Part shown: positions 34,001 through 41,679 of the stretch, one piece after another
How the letters are laid out: each line of letters starts with the position of its first letter
How positions within the stretch are numbered: position 1 is the first letter of the stretch
NCBI GenBank assembly: GCA_934661375.1
Contig: CAKUJH010000015.1
Coordinates: 1 to 64,000 of the forward strand
Reading direction: 5' to 3'
DNA length: 64,000 nt
Source: an uncultured Victivallales bacterium
Lineage (GTDB): Bacteria; Verrucomicrobiota; Lentisphaeria; Victivallales; UBA1829
Notes under the pieces: generated by a model
The model's database searches: none
Seen by the model: the letters and a program-made list of their open reading frames with translations, nothing else
What the model was told of the DNA's origin: nothing
Translations under genes and position numbers: made by a program

Positions 34001-35227
34001 GAAGGATTCACACCGATCATCGGCAATTATTTCCATCTGGAAAAAGATGACCTCCGGCTGACGAAATACCTGTTCACCCGTTACAACCAACAGCAGATTC
34101 TGCTGGGAATGCTGTTCAACGTGAACATGCATTTCGGCGTTCTGGGCGTCAAGGAGGCAGCGGAAAATATCCGCGAACTCCGCCGGGTTCAGGACCTGGG
34201 ATACCGGCAGGTTTCCGCCGTGACAACAGCCCCGGATGTGCTGAATGCGCGTTACGGAGAAGCCGCGCTGGGGGTTCTGGCTCTGGTCAATCCGTCCTTC
34301 GAAGAACGACCCGGCTATGGAACTGCGGATGCGGAATACCTGAATGCGGTTCCCCTGCTGGCGGAAAACGGCAGAACGCTGGAAGTGAACCTCTGTTCAT
34401 TCCGGGGGAAAATCCAGCCGCATTCCTGGCGGCTCATTGAAATGACTGCCGCCGTTAAAGGAACGGAAGCTCTGAATTATATTTCCACCTTGAAAACGGC
34501 TCTGGACGGCAGAAACCTGCAGTTCCGATTCCGTCAGCCGGCATTCATTCCGGAACTGGTCATGGGGCTTCTGCCGCAGGAAAATCTGATTTCGGCAGCG
34601 CTGAATAACCAGAAACTGGCTTTCAGAATTGAAAACGGCAAAGCGGTCTTTGAAAATCTGAAACTTGCCGCAGGAGATGTTCTGTCATTCCAGACTTCCG
34701 ACCGCCGCTGGCTTTCCTCCGCGGAAAAAATTGCGGATATGCCGTACCTGCAAGGCAGAAAACTGGCAATTGTCGGCAAAGGGAAAAATGCTGAATATGA
34801 AGCAGAACGGCTTCAGGAATATTTCCGGTTCTGGACCGCCCGGCAGCCTGCCGGACAGGAATTCAAAGCTCCGGTTTTCAAGGATTTCCCGGCGGACGCC
34901 CGGACGTATCCGGTCATCGTGCTGTTCGAGGACGGACCGGAAGGAATTTCGCTTAACGGAAATGTTATCACGGTTCGTGCCAAAGGTCATAAACTGGCGG
35001 AACTGACCGATGAATTTTTCCGGGCATTGGATTCCCGGTATAAATACCTCGGCGTTTTCGGCGACCAGATGCCCACCAAACCGTGGGATTTCACCACCAC
35101 CCGCGAACAGCGGGAGCTTCAGCAGAAATGCGGAGTGATAAAACGGCTCATTTCCGTAGACGAGGATGTCAAGGGGTTCCGTGACTGGCTTCGGGATTCC
35201 CGGACAGATCTTTCGCAAGGATTCTGA
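30998..35227 (+). CDS. Large frame of the split secreted protein: binding domain, LamG, putative glycosidase, 1,409 codons in -1 frame
   Basis: From the slip site the -1 frame reads VTAKAENLPVKTIAVSG and then a binding-module opening NLLGNNDFSA. A second LamG domain follows near fused residues 450-640 (EKWHHIALTYDANGRAVFLNGKKV). The central part (EINRRAGCSWHWLYKSG, FDDYETTSSGVEYINGFYWPP, NFHGVNAFSHDELVGDYYF) looks like an uncharacterised TIM-barrel hydrolase with several candidate acidic residues. The C-terminal 130 residues have an alpha/beta look (LAIVGKGKNAEYEAERLQEYF), as in the accessory domains of DUF4838-type proteins. The first in-frame start is TTG 31157, without ribosome site or signal peptide and inside the binding module. 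Fusion to the LamG frame is therefore the best reading. The substrate is unknown. Confidence 0.7.
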   Translation, partial: VTAKAENLPVKTIAVSGSEPFAENFSSIGGRSNLLGNNDFSAVRPLDDAQKNGLNAKQFIVKDGLLPGNWEINNRGIAPYTAGRLELLPITLPDGTAGHAIHWELPENRWDLFDLICRQQIKAETLHTAPHYGGFWARGNGTLTMRFKEHSGTGSSVLTENAFLISPGWRFYRTAKAVIPKQKTGSWVTVQFQLYGEAEIAMPEIAPLPAVDRSAELTFYVPFDHGNPAARFSRGNVEALGYGEIMPGVQGVDGQPDGAMRFDRKRHFTPAGFLRFQMGLNYEGMRSVLDPDTGTLELWMRPLPEMAFFQKWEPFPIFNCGKHMSAWSKHTAPLELFIRRAADKSLELVLAESNLTKEWPAHTRKATDSTRREYVHNLGDARQFVEKWHHIALTYDANGRAVFLNGKKVIAAPAMKKPALYYHNTLQLAAGHIAGPSVISSDVDEFRIYRGVRYHRDFSPVRTALSFQPVAEEHAGSFAQTEIQVGKPSLNQEKNAFIFPVSRGTERYELRLSLGNGYPLLFSSKDAAMGILVPEHPAIPDLMVEKPQLSAEKVSGEITRRGTFYSWEVKKQGNGLAVTLNLDKQSGDWKAFVECRAALRDIGEKRWTHHFDGCGIRDILMPFRPFAFDEMILALPLSGAWNGSSGMCIALTPETIVSYVSRGMKSADTLELAVRSVLDNGDRMTIAFEVFPFSGKYGERALTDAYHARHPETFARSREVDPRLYGGASTFTPWQTQAYQTRKNEYSHQEINRRAGCSWHWLYKSGTSTGNWAPEMEILSELSMLNRYEVANADYHRTSNQRKAWSYEESSRKSGINQAPYISQWLEKRFVPYFRDSVFDDYETTSSGVEYINGFYWPPITDYIGLQSGTDFGRWLRRQLRGMLENFHGVNAFSHDELVGDYYFRKGTDLGGIRAFDENGAYVHNLAAMGKFCADITAMPNTTPYRTAIIGNARIQNSGFPAIFRMDNIIYERTMHQAQQDWTTLRLHTRMMGEKPDSFWIEGFTPIIGNYFHLEKDDLRLTKYLFTRYNQQQILLGMLFNVNMHFGVLGVKEAAENIRELRRVQDLGYRQVSAVTTAPDVLNARYGEAALGVLALVNPSFEERPGYGTADAEYLNAVPLLAENGRTLEVNLCSFRGKIQPHSWRLIEMTAAVKGTEALNYISTLKTALDGRNLQFRFRQPAFIPELVMGLLPQENLISAALNNQKLAFRIENGKAVFENLKLAAGDVLSFQTSDRRWLSSAEKIADMPYLQGRKLAIVGKGKNAEYEAERLQEYFRFWTARQPAGQEFKAPVFKDFPADARTYPVIVLFEDGPEGISLNGNVITVRAKGHKLAELTDEFFRALDSRYKYLGVFGDQMPTKPWDFTTTREQRELQQKCGVIKRLISVDEDVKGFRDWLRDSRTDLSQGF

Positions 35228-35251
35228 TCGGATCATCTGATATATTCTCCC

Positions 35252-35288
35252 GCCAAACTCTGAAATCCGGAGTTTGGCATTTTTTTTT
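35252..35288 (+). terminator. Intrinsic terminator of the second cassette
   Basis: Stem GCCAAACTC / GAGTTTGGC followed by a long T run. Confidence 0.85.
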
Positions 35289-35309
35289 GCATTTTTTTAT
35301 TTTTCCGGG

Positions 35310-35367
35310 TTGACAAATCAAAATCAGTATCTATATTATTTGCCGTAGACAAGTTAGGCTAACCTAA
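35310..35367 (+). promoter_or_regulatory. Promoter with DtxR/IdeR-type metal box
   Basis: TTGACA (35310-35315), 16-bp spacer, TATATT (35332-35337). GTTAGGCTAACCTAA at 35353-35367 matches the right 15 bases of the IdeR/DtxR consensus (TTAGGTTAGSCTAACCTAA). It lies just downstream of the predicted transcript start, a repressor position. A long leader of about 150 nt precedes the Cys-rich gene, with no ORF I can support. Confidence 0.72.
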
Positions 35368-35519
35368 TTTATTGTTTTCAGAAAAAAAGAAAGGAGGATT
35401 GCAGACTGGAAACAGCAAAGCAGCGGGATGCCCCCAACGCAGGCGGCACCACATGAGGAATACAGAAAAACTGAGATAAGTCTCCGGATATGAATTTCCG
35501 GAAAGAAAGGAAAAAGAAA

Positions 35520-35876
35520 ATGTTCAAGAAATTTTTGGCTTCGGCATTGTTTGCAAGTGTACTGGTAATCGGCAGCTCCGCATGTTGTCAGACAATTGAA
35601 GGAAAATCTGCATCGCAAGATATAACTCCTGCAAAATCAACCTGTTTATGCGGAAAAGACTGCAAAAAAGCAGATAAATCGCTCTGTAAAAAAACATGCG
35701 ATAAAAGCTGCAGCAAACAGGAAAATAAAGCAGGATGCAAAAAAGGCGGATGCGATAAAAGTGCTCAGAAAATGACAGGATGCAAAAAAGGCGGATGCGA
35801 TAAAGCCGCCCAGAACAGCGGATGTAAAAAATCTTCTGCGCAGACAAAATGCCAGAAGGGCGGATGCGGAAAATAA
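35520..35876 (+). CDS. Small Cys/Lys-rich secreted protein with GCKKGGCDK repeats, 118 aa
   Basis: The signal peptide MFKKFLASALFASVLVIGSSA runs up to Cys22-Cys23. The S-S-A-C sequence is a weak lipobox, so a lipoprotein is possible but unsure. The mature part has 13 further Cys and many Lys, with repeated units GCKKGGCDK (twice), a related QKGGCGK end and CLCGKDC. This composition suggests metal binding outside the cytoplasm, metallothionein-like by analogy only. AAAGG lies 9 nt before ATG 35520. The metal-box promoter upstream and terminator downstream fit an iron- or manganese-responsive gene. No homologous family is recognised. Confidence 0.75.
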   Translation: MFKKFLASALFASVLVIGSSACCQTIEGKSASQDITPAKSTCLCGKDCKKADKSLCKKTCDKSCSKQENKAGCKKGGCDKSAQKMTGCKKGGCDKAAQNSGCKKSSAQTKCQKGGCGK

Positions 35877-35908
35877 TCTGCATTCTGGTTGTATAACAAG
35901 TTTTAAAC

Positions 35909-35945
35909 AGCCGGATTTTCTCCAATCCGGCTTGTTTTCTCTTTC
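35909..35945 (+). terminator. Intrinsic terminator of the Cys-rich gene
   Basis: Stem AGCCGGATT / AATCCGGCT (35909-35917 and 35924-35932) followed by a T-rich tract. Confidence 0.83.
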
Positions 35946-35969
35946 TTAAATTAGGTTAACCTAATTTAA
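35946..35969 (+). promoter_or_regulatory. Second DtxR/IdeR-type box, perfect 24-bp palindrome
   Basis: The arms are TTAAATTAGGTT and its exact complement. The core TTAGGTTAACCTAA matches the consensus half-sites in TTAGG-N4-CCTAA spacing, as in the box at 35354-35367. It lies 27 nt before the pseudopilin start. I cannot assign a convincing -35/-10 pair, so the promoter it would control is unclear. Confidence 0.7.
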
Positions 35970-35996
35970 ATTTTCTTCTAAAAAGGAATACATGAC

Positions 35997-36869
35997 ATGA
36001 AAAATATTTTCATCTTCGAATCAGCCCGCTGTCCAGATGCGCGGGTCAAGACACTTTTCACAATGATAGAACTTCTGGTTGTTATATCTATCATTGCCAT
36101 TCTGGCGGGAATGATGATGCCGGCGTTAGGCAAAGCAAAGGAAAGCGCCAAAACAATTTCCTGCACCGGCAATCTGAAACAACTGGGGTCCGCAGCCATT
36201 CAATACAGCGTGGATAACGATGACTGGATGGCAGGATCAACCGGGGGCTGGTGCTGTATGCGCGGAACCTGGATTGGCAAGAATGTCAATCAGCGGCGGG
36301 TGGATCTGCGTACAACCGGAATTGTCGCCGACTATGCCAATCTCCGGGCGAAATGCTGCCCGCTGGTTGCCGATAAAGCCATTGCACAGCTGGGACCGCA
36401 GAGCAGCGATGGCTCCGCGACCATGGAATCTGTCGGGACCTGCCGCGGCGGCGGTTACGGTCTGAACGCCAATTTCGGATTCCGCAGCCAATCAACCAAT
36501 AATACAGCCAGAGTCAGAGCTTCGCAAATAGTCCGTCCTTCCCGTGCCGCCATGATCGGGGATACTATGATGGAATGGAACGCATCCACGGTTGCATATC
36601 CTTATTATATGATTCCGCGGGTCGTGGTTTCTGCGGCAAATCTGGGCCGCGGTGCAACCAGTGACTGGGGCGCATCTCAGCAATTCCGGCATAATGGAAC
36701 TTCAAACATTGCCTGGGCTGATGGTCATTGCGCACCGGAACGGCCTACTGAATTTGACAGTACGGAATTCTCTTTGGAACACAACATCGGCTGGATGGGA
36801 AGCAAAAACGATCTCTACTGTCTGACCAAAGACGATTTCAGCGAATCCGAAAAAATTCTGGGAGATTGA
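35997..36869 (+). CDS. Prepilin-like protein with H-x9-DGH motif, metal-box associated, 290 aa
   Basis: A 21-residue leader (MKNIFIFESARCPDARVKTL) precedes FTMIELLVVISIIAILAGM. Leu is at -1 instead of Gly, Met replaces Leu at +3, and Glu +5 is present. The C-terminal motif is HNGTSNIAWADGHC. It is richer in Cys than its three paralogs here (GGWCCMRG, RAKCCPLV, VGTCRGG, ADGHC, DLYCLTK), which parallels its Cys-rich upstream neighbour. AAAAGGA lies about 10 nt before the ATG. No regulator or glycosidase accompanies it; the two metal boxes suggest control by metal instead of sugar. Confidence 0.85.
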   Translation: MKNIFIFESARCPDARVKTLFTMIELLVVISIIAILAGMMMPALGKAKESAKTISCTGNLKQLGSAAIQYSVDNDDWMAGSTGGWCCMRGTWIGKNVNQRRVDLRTTGIVADYANLRAKCCPLVADKAIAQLGPQSSDGSATMESVGTCRGGGYGLNANFGFRSQSTNNTARVRASQIVRPSRAAMIGDTMMEWNASTVAYPYYMIPRVVVSAANLGRGATSDWGASQQFRHNGTSNIAWADGHCAPERPTEFDSTEFSLEHNIGWMGSKNDLYCLTKDDFSESEKILGD

Positions 36870-36876
36870 AGCAATC

Positions 36877-37326
36877 ATGAATAATCATAAAAAACGCTGG
36901 GCTGTGTACATTCTTCTGCTGATTGTCCTGGCTGTCATTGCCGTCTGGGTTTTCCATAAACCTGCTTATCTGAAAGAATTGAAGCAAGTGGAAGATGTCG
37001 AATCCGGAACAGAACAGCCGGTTGCCGCTGTCAATCAGGCATTGGAAGCGGTCCGGAAAAATGAAAAAGATAAACTTATTCCGCTGGTGCTGATCCGCGA
37101 TCTTGCCGAATTTGAACGGAACACAGAACCTCTTTTCGCTCAGCCGGAACTTCATCCTGTCCGCATCCTCGGCTGCTCCCGTCTGGTTCGTTCTTCACGT
37201 AAAGATAATTTAGCAGTCTACGTTTACAGCGAAACCCGAAAACAGACCTACTGTTTTTCCATGCTGAAAGACAACAAAGGAGACTATAAAATAGCAGGAG
37301 TCTCGCGGTCTTCACGCAAGCCATGA
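36877..37326 (+). CDS. Single-pass membrane protein of unknown function, 149 aa
   Basis: One hydrophobic helix (residues 9-26, AVYILLLIVLAVIAVWVF) follows a basic start, so the remaining 120 residues probably face the periplasm. The soluble part reads like a small alpha+beta domain (AAVNQALEAVRKNEKDKLIPLVL, then DNLAVYVYSETRKQTYCFSMLKDNKGDYKI). It starts 7 bp after the pseudopilin stop and is likely co-transcribed. No family recognised. Confidence 0.65.
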   Translation: MNNHKKRWAVYILLLIVLAVIAVWVFHKPAYLKELKQVEDVESGTEQPVAAVNQALEAVRKNEKDKLIPLVLIRDLAEFERNTEPLFAQPELHPVRILGCSRLVRSSRKDNLAVYVYSETRKQTYCFSMLKDNKGDYKIAGVSRSSRKP

Positions 37327-37366
37327 GACGCAGGCCGGTCAATAAATTCGGAAAGTCCAGATTTGA

Positions 37367-37405
37367 TGCATCTCACCTTGTCCTGTCTGGGCAGAGTGAG
37401 ATGCA
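37367..37405. repeat. 10-bp perfect inverted repeat between convergent genes
   Basis: TGCATCTCAC (37367-37376) and GTGAGATGCA (37396-37405). No T run follows on either strand, so it is not a standard terminator. It may still end recX or the plus-strand unit transcripts. A 53-codon minus-strand frame runs through it (37445-37284), but I do not regard it as a gene. Confidence 0.5.
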
Positions 37406-37431
37406 CGATCAGCAAATCTTCAGACGCCAAG

Positions 37432-37908
37432 TCAATCTTCTTCATTGCGGGAGAAACGGGTCCATGCCGCATAAGCGGATCCGGCGGAAAAACCATGCCC
37501 GGCAAGAAAACGAACCGCTTTTTCCTTCCGTTTGCGCAAATCCGGTTCCCGCAGCAGAAAATTCTTTTTCCGCTGCAATGCCTGCCATGCGGCTTCATTC
37601 TCCGGAATGTTTTCATCCAGTTTCTGCAGCACTTCCTTGATCAATTCCGGATCAATCCCTTTCGTCCGGAGTTTCCCCGCAATTTTGCGTTTGCCGTCAC
37701 CGCGTTCAGTCAGGTTGGAACACAGGGATTCCGCATACAGCGCATCATTCAGATAACCGCGCCGGGTGAAATCTTCTATGACCCGGCTGATTTCATGCGG
37801 TTCATACTCTTTGGCAAACATCTTCTTGCGCAATTCCGCAGTAGACAAGGCACGCACGCCCAGCAGAAAAGCGGCATATTCCAGCGCGGTTTTCCGGGGA
37901 CGCGTCAT
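37432..37908 (-). CDS. recX: RecX-family regulator of RecA, 158 aa
   Basis: Helical repeats typical of RecX are present: TALEYAAFLLGVRALSTAELRKKM, EISRVIEDFTRRGYLNDALYAES and KRKIAGKLRTKGIDPELI. The length fits (150-180). RecX binds RecA filaments and modulates recombination. The start at 37908 gives MTRPRKTALEYA and overlaps the stop of the upstream membrane-protein gene (ATGA type); a longer frame to 38160 only reads through that gene. recA is not in the window. Confidence 0.87.
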   Translation of the reverse strand: MTRPRKTALEYAAFLLGVRALSTAELRKKMFAKEYEPHEISRVIEDFTRRGYLNDALYAESLCSNLTERGDGKRKIAGKLRTKGIDPELIKEVLQKLDENIPENEAAWQALQRKKNFLLREPDLRKRKEKAVRFLAGHGFSAGSAYAAWTRFSRNEED

Positions 37909-38234
37909 CGGATATGTTCCGCCAGATATTTTATCAGGAATTTTCCGGAAAAACCAATTCCCCAGGAAATAAGCACAACCACCACGCAATCCGGAAAAAT
38001 TTTCGCTCCCCCGAATTTCCACAGCAACAGAAACATGCTCAACAGACAGAAAATCAAGCCCCACGGTTCCGGCTGCAAACCCGCCAGAACGGCAACAAAC
38101 GCAATCAGCAGAGTCCCGACAAAATCCACTTTGTTTTTCGTGATTTTGACTCCGCACCACAGACCGGCACCGGTAAACAGCACCTGCACGGCAACCCCCA
38201 GAATCTGATTCAGCGAAGCTATGACGTTATCCAT
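37905..38234 (-). CDS. Small membrane protein, 109 aa
   Basis: Three hydrophobic segments are visible (about residues 8-28, 38-75 in two parts, and 83-103), with few charged residues. It is translationally coupled to recX by a 4-nt overlap. A GGGGAG-type ribosome site precedes ATG 38234. No family recognised; function unknown. Confidence 0.6.
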   Translation of the reverse strand: MDNVIASLNQILGVAVQVLFTGAGLWCGVKITKNKVDFVGTLLIAFVAVLAGLQPEPWGLIFCLLSMFLLLWKFGGAKIFPDCVVVVLISWGIGFSGKFLIKYLAEHIR

Positions 38235-38299
38235 ATCAACAACTCCCCGGCAATGAAAAGGAATCCGGAAAATTTCCCGGAGTTCATTTCCTTCGACCG

Positions 38300-39913
38300 T
38301 TAATCCCCAAGTTTTTCTTCAAACGCATCCCAGGCGTCTTCGATGTCGCCGACACGCAGTTCCAGCTGTTCATATTCCTCGCCGTCCGGCAGCGCACGGT
38401 CGGCGTTCAGCAGTCCCAGCGTATTCAGAATATGCGCGTGAAAATCCTTCATCTGCGCAGTCAGTTTGGCGGGAATCTTCGAATCCTTGTATTTCTCCAC
38501 CAGTGAACGCGCCATTTCCAGACGTTTGCTGTTGAGTTCCAGCAGACGTGTCCGCAACGGGGTTTTGGTTTCCTCGATGACCGGATCAAAATGTTCGGAC
38601 GCCTCTTCCCAGCAGTCCTCGATATAATTGTAGAACGCCGCTTCCTGCGCATCATCGGCAAAACTGATCCCCATGAAATCGATCAGCTTGCGGACAAAAT
38701 CCGCGGGAGATTCCTGTCCGTTTGCCAGGTCATCCTGAACCATGGCATAGATTTCGGTATAATCCAGCGGCGCCGAGAGATCTTCCAGCATATGATCCAG
38801 AGAATCAATCTTGCCGGAGGACGCCGAAAAATCTTCCGCCTGCAACCCGGTCTTCTCTTTTCCGTGGTCATGCCCGCAGGAACATTCATGTCCGTGTTCA
38901 TGGTCATATCCGCAGGAACATTCATGCCCATGTTCCTCTTCCTCATCCTGATAATCGGCGGCATCAAAACCGCCGCTGACATCCGGGGCGTCCACGGGAA
39001 CCAGCGTCCATTCCGGACCATCGCGCCGGATGGATACATCCCGCATCAGAGCCGGGTATTCTTCCAGAGACAGGAACGGACGGCTGCGCAGATCTTTCCC
39101 CTGCCGGAACGCACACAAATACGCATGGGCGATCTGATCCGGGATTTCCAGATATTCTCCGTAATCTTCATACGCCTGAATCAGACCTTCTTCAAAATCC
39201 GCCAGCCAGCCTTCGATTTCCTCCTGCGACGCCAGCGTATCCGCCGCAGCATATTCCACGGAAAACGCACCGGTTTTCCAGTTTTCCACCGTGACAATCA
39301 CGGCGTCCCCTTCCGAGAATTTATTTTTCTGATAGAACGGACCGAAATTGAAAGCCGTCAGTTTCACCAGTGCCTGTTCCGAAGTGCTGGCTTCCCGCAG
39401 AATCTGATAGTTCTCCGGAGAATCCGCCACAATGCAGTCAATCATGGTGGAACGTCCCAGCATTTGGAACAGCCGGGCGACCTGACCGAACTGAACCGGA
39501 CAGGACAGCGGCTGATATTTATGAGTCGAGTCTTTCGGAGCCACAATGTATTCATCGGCAAAAACATCTTCCGCGCAGAAGGGAGCGAAACGCGCACCGT
39601 AGAACAGCACGCCTTCCTTGATTTCCAGTGCGGACGGACGGATTTTGAACTTGGCGCCTTTGAAAAATGCACTCCGGTTCCAGCAGTCTTCGTCGCCCGC
39701 CCGGTAAAACAGCTCCAGATTTCCTTCCAGCATAAGCTCGACATCCCGTTCCAGACGCTTCCGCTCCTGGGCATCCGCCGGCTTCACGGTCAGGTTGCTC
39801 TCCACGAATGACACCGCATCGGCAACGGAAAACGAAACCGCTTCCGCACGGGTTTCCAGAAAAGCATTCAGCAGCTTTTCCGCAGAATGATGTTTTTCGG
39901 CTCGATCGTTCAT
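38300..39913 (-). CDS. Large cytoplasmic protein with tandem His/Cys metal-binding motif, 537 aa
   Basis: No signal peptide or membrane segment is present. Residues about 330-355 contain two copies of HGHECSCGxDH, a likely metal site, set in an acidic linker (DAADYQDEEEEHGH). The rest is acidic and mostly helical, with no recognised domain, and ends ELRVGDIEDAWDAFEEKLGD. It precedes recX in direction and follows truB closely (16 bp), so it may belong to the end of the nusA-truB transcript. Function unknown. Confidence 0.65.
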   Translation of the reverse strand: MNDRAEKHHSAEKLLNAFLETRAEAVSFSVADAVSFVESNLTVKPADAQERKRLERDVELMLEGNLELFYRAGDEDCWNRSAFFKGAKFKIRPSALEIKEGVLFYGARFAPFCAEDVFADEYIVAPKDSTHKYQPLSCPVQFGQVARLFQMLGRSTMIDCIVADSPENYQILREASTSEQALVKLTAFNFGPFYQKNKFSEGDAVIVTVENWKTGAFSVEYAAADTLASQEEIEGWLADFEEGLIQAYEDYGEYLEIPDQIAHAYLCAFRQGKDLRSRPFLSLEEYPALMRDVSIRRDGPEWTLVPVDAPDVSGGFDAADYQDEEEEHGHECSCGYDHEHGHECSCGHDHGKEKTGLQAEDFSASSGKIDSLDHMLEDLSAPLDYTEIYAMVQDDLANGQESPADFVRKLIDFMGISFADDAQEAAFYNYIEDCWEEASEHFDPVIEETKTPLRTRLLELNSKRLEMARSLVEKYKDSKIPAKLTAQMKDFHAHILNTLGLLNADRALPDGEEYEQLELRVGDIEDAWDAFEEKLGD

Positions 39914-39929
39914 GACTGCCTCCCTCCTG

Positions 39930-40691
39930 TCAGAAACTGGAAAAATGATTCATCCGGGTCAGACGGTTATGCAGAAAACCCGTAACCCAGTTATCCAGAT
40001 CATCCTGTGTCCATTGTTTGACGTCTTCAATATTGACCGCGTCCGCCAGATCGAAATCGCCGCTGCGCAGACGGTTCAGGCTGTACAGAGCCGCGCCGCA
40101 GCCCAGCTTTGCGCCGACATCAGCACACAAGGTCCGGATATACGTCCCTTTGGAACAGTCCACCGTGAAATCGGCATACGGCAGAGCAATCCGGTTGATG
40201 TCAATCGAATAAATGGAAATCTGTTTGGGTTCGCGTTCGACTTCCTGCCCCTTGCGCGCCAGCTCATACAGCCGCGCACCGTCCTTCTTGACCGCGGAAA
40301 CCATCGGCGGAATCTGCTCGATGTCTCCGACAAACGAGGCGAAAGCATCGCGCAGCTGCTGTTCCGTCACGCCGGACCAGTCATTCTGACGGATCACATT
40401 GCCGTCCATATCCTGCGAATCCGTTTCAGTTCCCAGCAGAATGGTTCCTTCGTAAGTCTTGTCTTCCCCGCTGAACTTCTGGCTCAGCTTGGTGAATTTG
40501 CCCAGCACCACGACCAGCAATCCGGTGGCGGCAGGGTCAAGCGTACCGCAATGACCGCATTTCGGCACATTGAAACGGGAACGGACAAATGCCACGACGT
40601 CGTGACTGGTCCAGTCTTTGGGTTTATTGATCAGCAGCACGCCGCTGCGGTCATAAATCGGCAGACGGTGTTTTTCAGGACGGATTCTCAT
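39930..40691 (-). CDS. truB: tRNA pseudouridine-55 synthase
   Basis: The TruB core is present: GVLLINKPKDWTSHDVVAFVR, then HCGTLDPAATGLLVVVLGKFTK with the catalytic Asp in G-T-L-D-P, and YEGTILLGTETDSQDMDG. It forms pseudouridine 55 in the T-loop of tRNAs. The start at 40691 (MRIRPEKHRL) is preferred to a six-codon upstream extension because GGAGAAAG lies before it. It overlaps the end of nrnA by 17 nt. Length about 253 residues, lacking a long PUA domain. Confidence 0.95.
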   Translation of the reverse strand: MRIRPEKHRLPIYDRSGVLLINKPKDWTSHDVVAFVRSRFNVPKCGHCGTLDPAATGLLVVVLGKFTKLSQKFSGEDKTYEGTILLGTETDSQDMDGNVIRQNDWSGVTEQQLRDAFASFVGDIEQIPPMVSAVKKDGARLYELARKGQEVEREPKQISIYSIDINRIALPYADFTVDCSKGTYIRTLCADVGAKLGCGAALYSLNRLRSGDFDLADAVNIEDVKQWTQDDLDNWVTGFLHNRLTRMNHFSSF

Positions 40692-41679
40692 TGAGTTCTT
40701 TCTCCACACAGTTCAGTAAAATTTGTTCCGCTTCCTCCGGAGATGAAACGCGGATGGAACATCCGGCAGCCATTTCGTGTCCGCCGCCGCCTATGGCACG
40801 GGCAATCCGCCCGACCGAATAACGCATGTCTTTGGAACGCAGGGAACATTTGAATCCGCCGGTTTCCCGGCGCATCGTCGCCACGATCACCGGTCCGGCA
40901 ATCGCCCGGAGCACCTCGATGACCTGTTCCGTATTCCGCAGTTCCACCTGATATTTTTCCAGCAGCTCCGGCGGATAAAAGGTGTAGATGAAACGTCCGC
41001 CAAACGCTTTTTTCAGATGATTGCACAGCAGGTCCGCTTCAAAACGCGCCATGTTTTCCGGTTTGGAAAAGAAACAGGCGGCAATCAACCGGTCATATTC
41101 TCCGCCGGCTTCCATGAGCCGCGCCGCAGTGCGCAGGGCAGCGGGAGAAGTGTTGCGGAAACGGAAACTGCCCGTATCCGTCAATATGCCGATCAGCAGA
41201 TGATCCGCAATCTCCTTTGTCATTTTCCAGCCGCCTGAAAACGCCAGTTCCGCCACGATCTCCGCCGTTGCCGCGGCATCGGGAACCACATAGTTCCACG
41301 TTCCGTACAGCGGGTTGTCCGGATGATGATCAATATTCAGCAGCGGAGCAGGCAGTTCTTCTCCGGACGCGATGAATTCCACTGCCGCCCGGTCGCGCCG
41401 TGCGGAATCCAGCACAATAAACAAAGAATAACGCGTCAGATCCGCCTTGTCAGGCTCGGAAATCAATCCGTCCGCCGGCAGAAATTCACGGTAATAATCC
41501 GGCACGTTTTCCGGCAGAACGCCATCCGCCGCGATGCCGTTTTCCCGCAGCAGAAGCATCAGCCCGCAAAGCGAACCCAGGGCGTCGCCGTCCGGACGGA
41601 AATGTCCGGTAATCAGAACCCGCCCTGCGGTCTGCCGGAGCAGAGCAGAAACCTGTTCAGAATTCAGAACTTCACTCAT
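40675..41679 (-). CDS. nrnA: DHH-family phosphoesterase (NrnA-like oligoribonuclease/pAp phosphatase), 334 aa
   Basis: DHH motifs in order: ITGHFRPDGDALGSL (motif I), a central FIVLDSARRDR (motif II), LNIDHHPDNPLYG (motif III, DHH) and GILTDTGSFRF (motif IV). The C-terminal DHHA1 part ends GRIARAIGGGGHEMAAG. Members degrade nano-RNA and pAp with Mn. The position between rbfA and truB is standard. It starts inside the last codons of rbfA. Confidence 0.92.
   Translation of the reverse strand: MSEVLNSEQVSALLRQTAGRVLITGHFRPDGDALGSLCGLMLLLRENGIAADGVLPENVPDYYREFLPADGLISEPDKADLTRYSLFIVLDSARRDRAAVEFIASGEELPAPLLNIDHHPDNPLYGTWNYVVPDAAATAEIVAELAFSGGWKMTKEIADHLLIGILTDTGSFRFRNTSPAALRTAARLMEAGGEYDRLIAACFFSKPENMARFEADLLCNHLKKAFGGRFIYTFYPPELLEKYQVELRNTEQVIEVLRAIAGPVIVATMRRETGGFKCSLRSKDMRYSVGRIARAIGGGGHEMAAGCSIRVSSPEEAEQILLNCVEKELNENPS

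Noticed and set aside
31157..35227. Large cassette-2 frame as an independent gene starting at TTG 31157
   Set aside because: Same reasons: no ribosome site or signal peptide, and 52 open codons, including the module opening NLLGNNDFSA, precede it.
37284..37445. 53-codon minus-strand frame behind recX
   Set aside because: No recognisable similarity, runs through an inverted repeat and overlaps the end of the convergent gene; probably chance.
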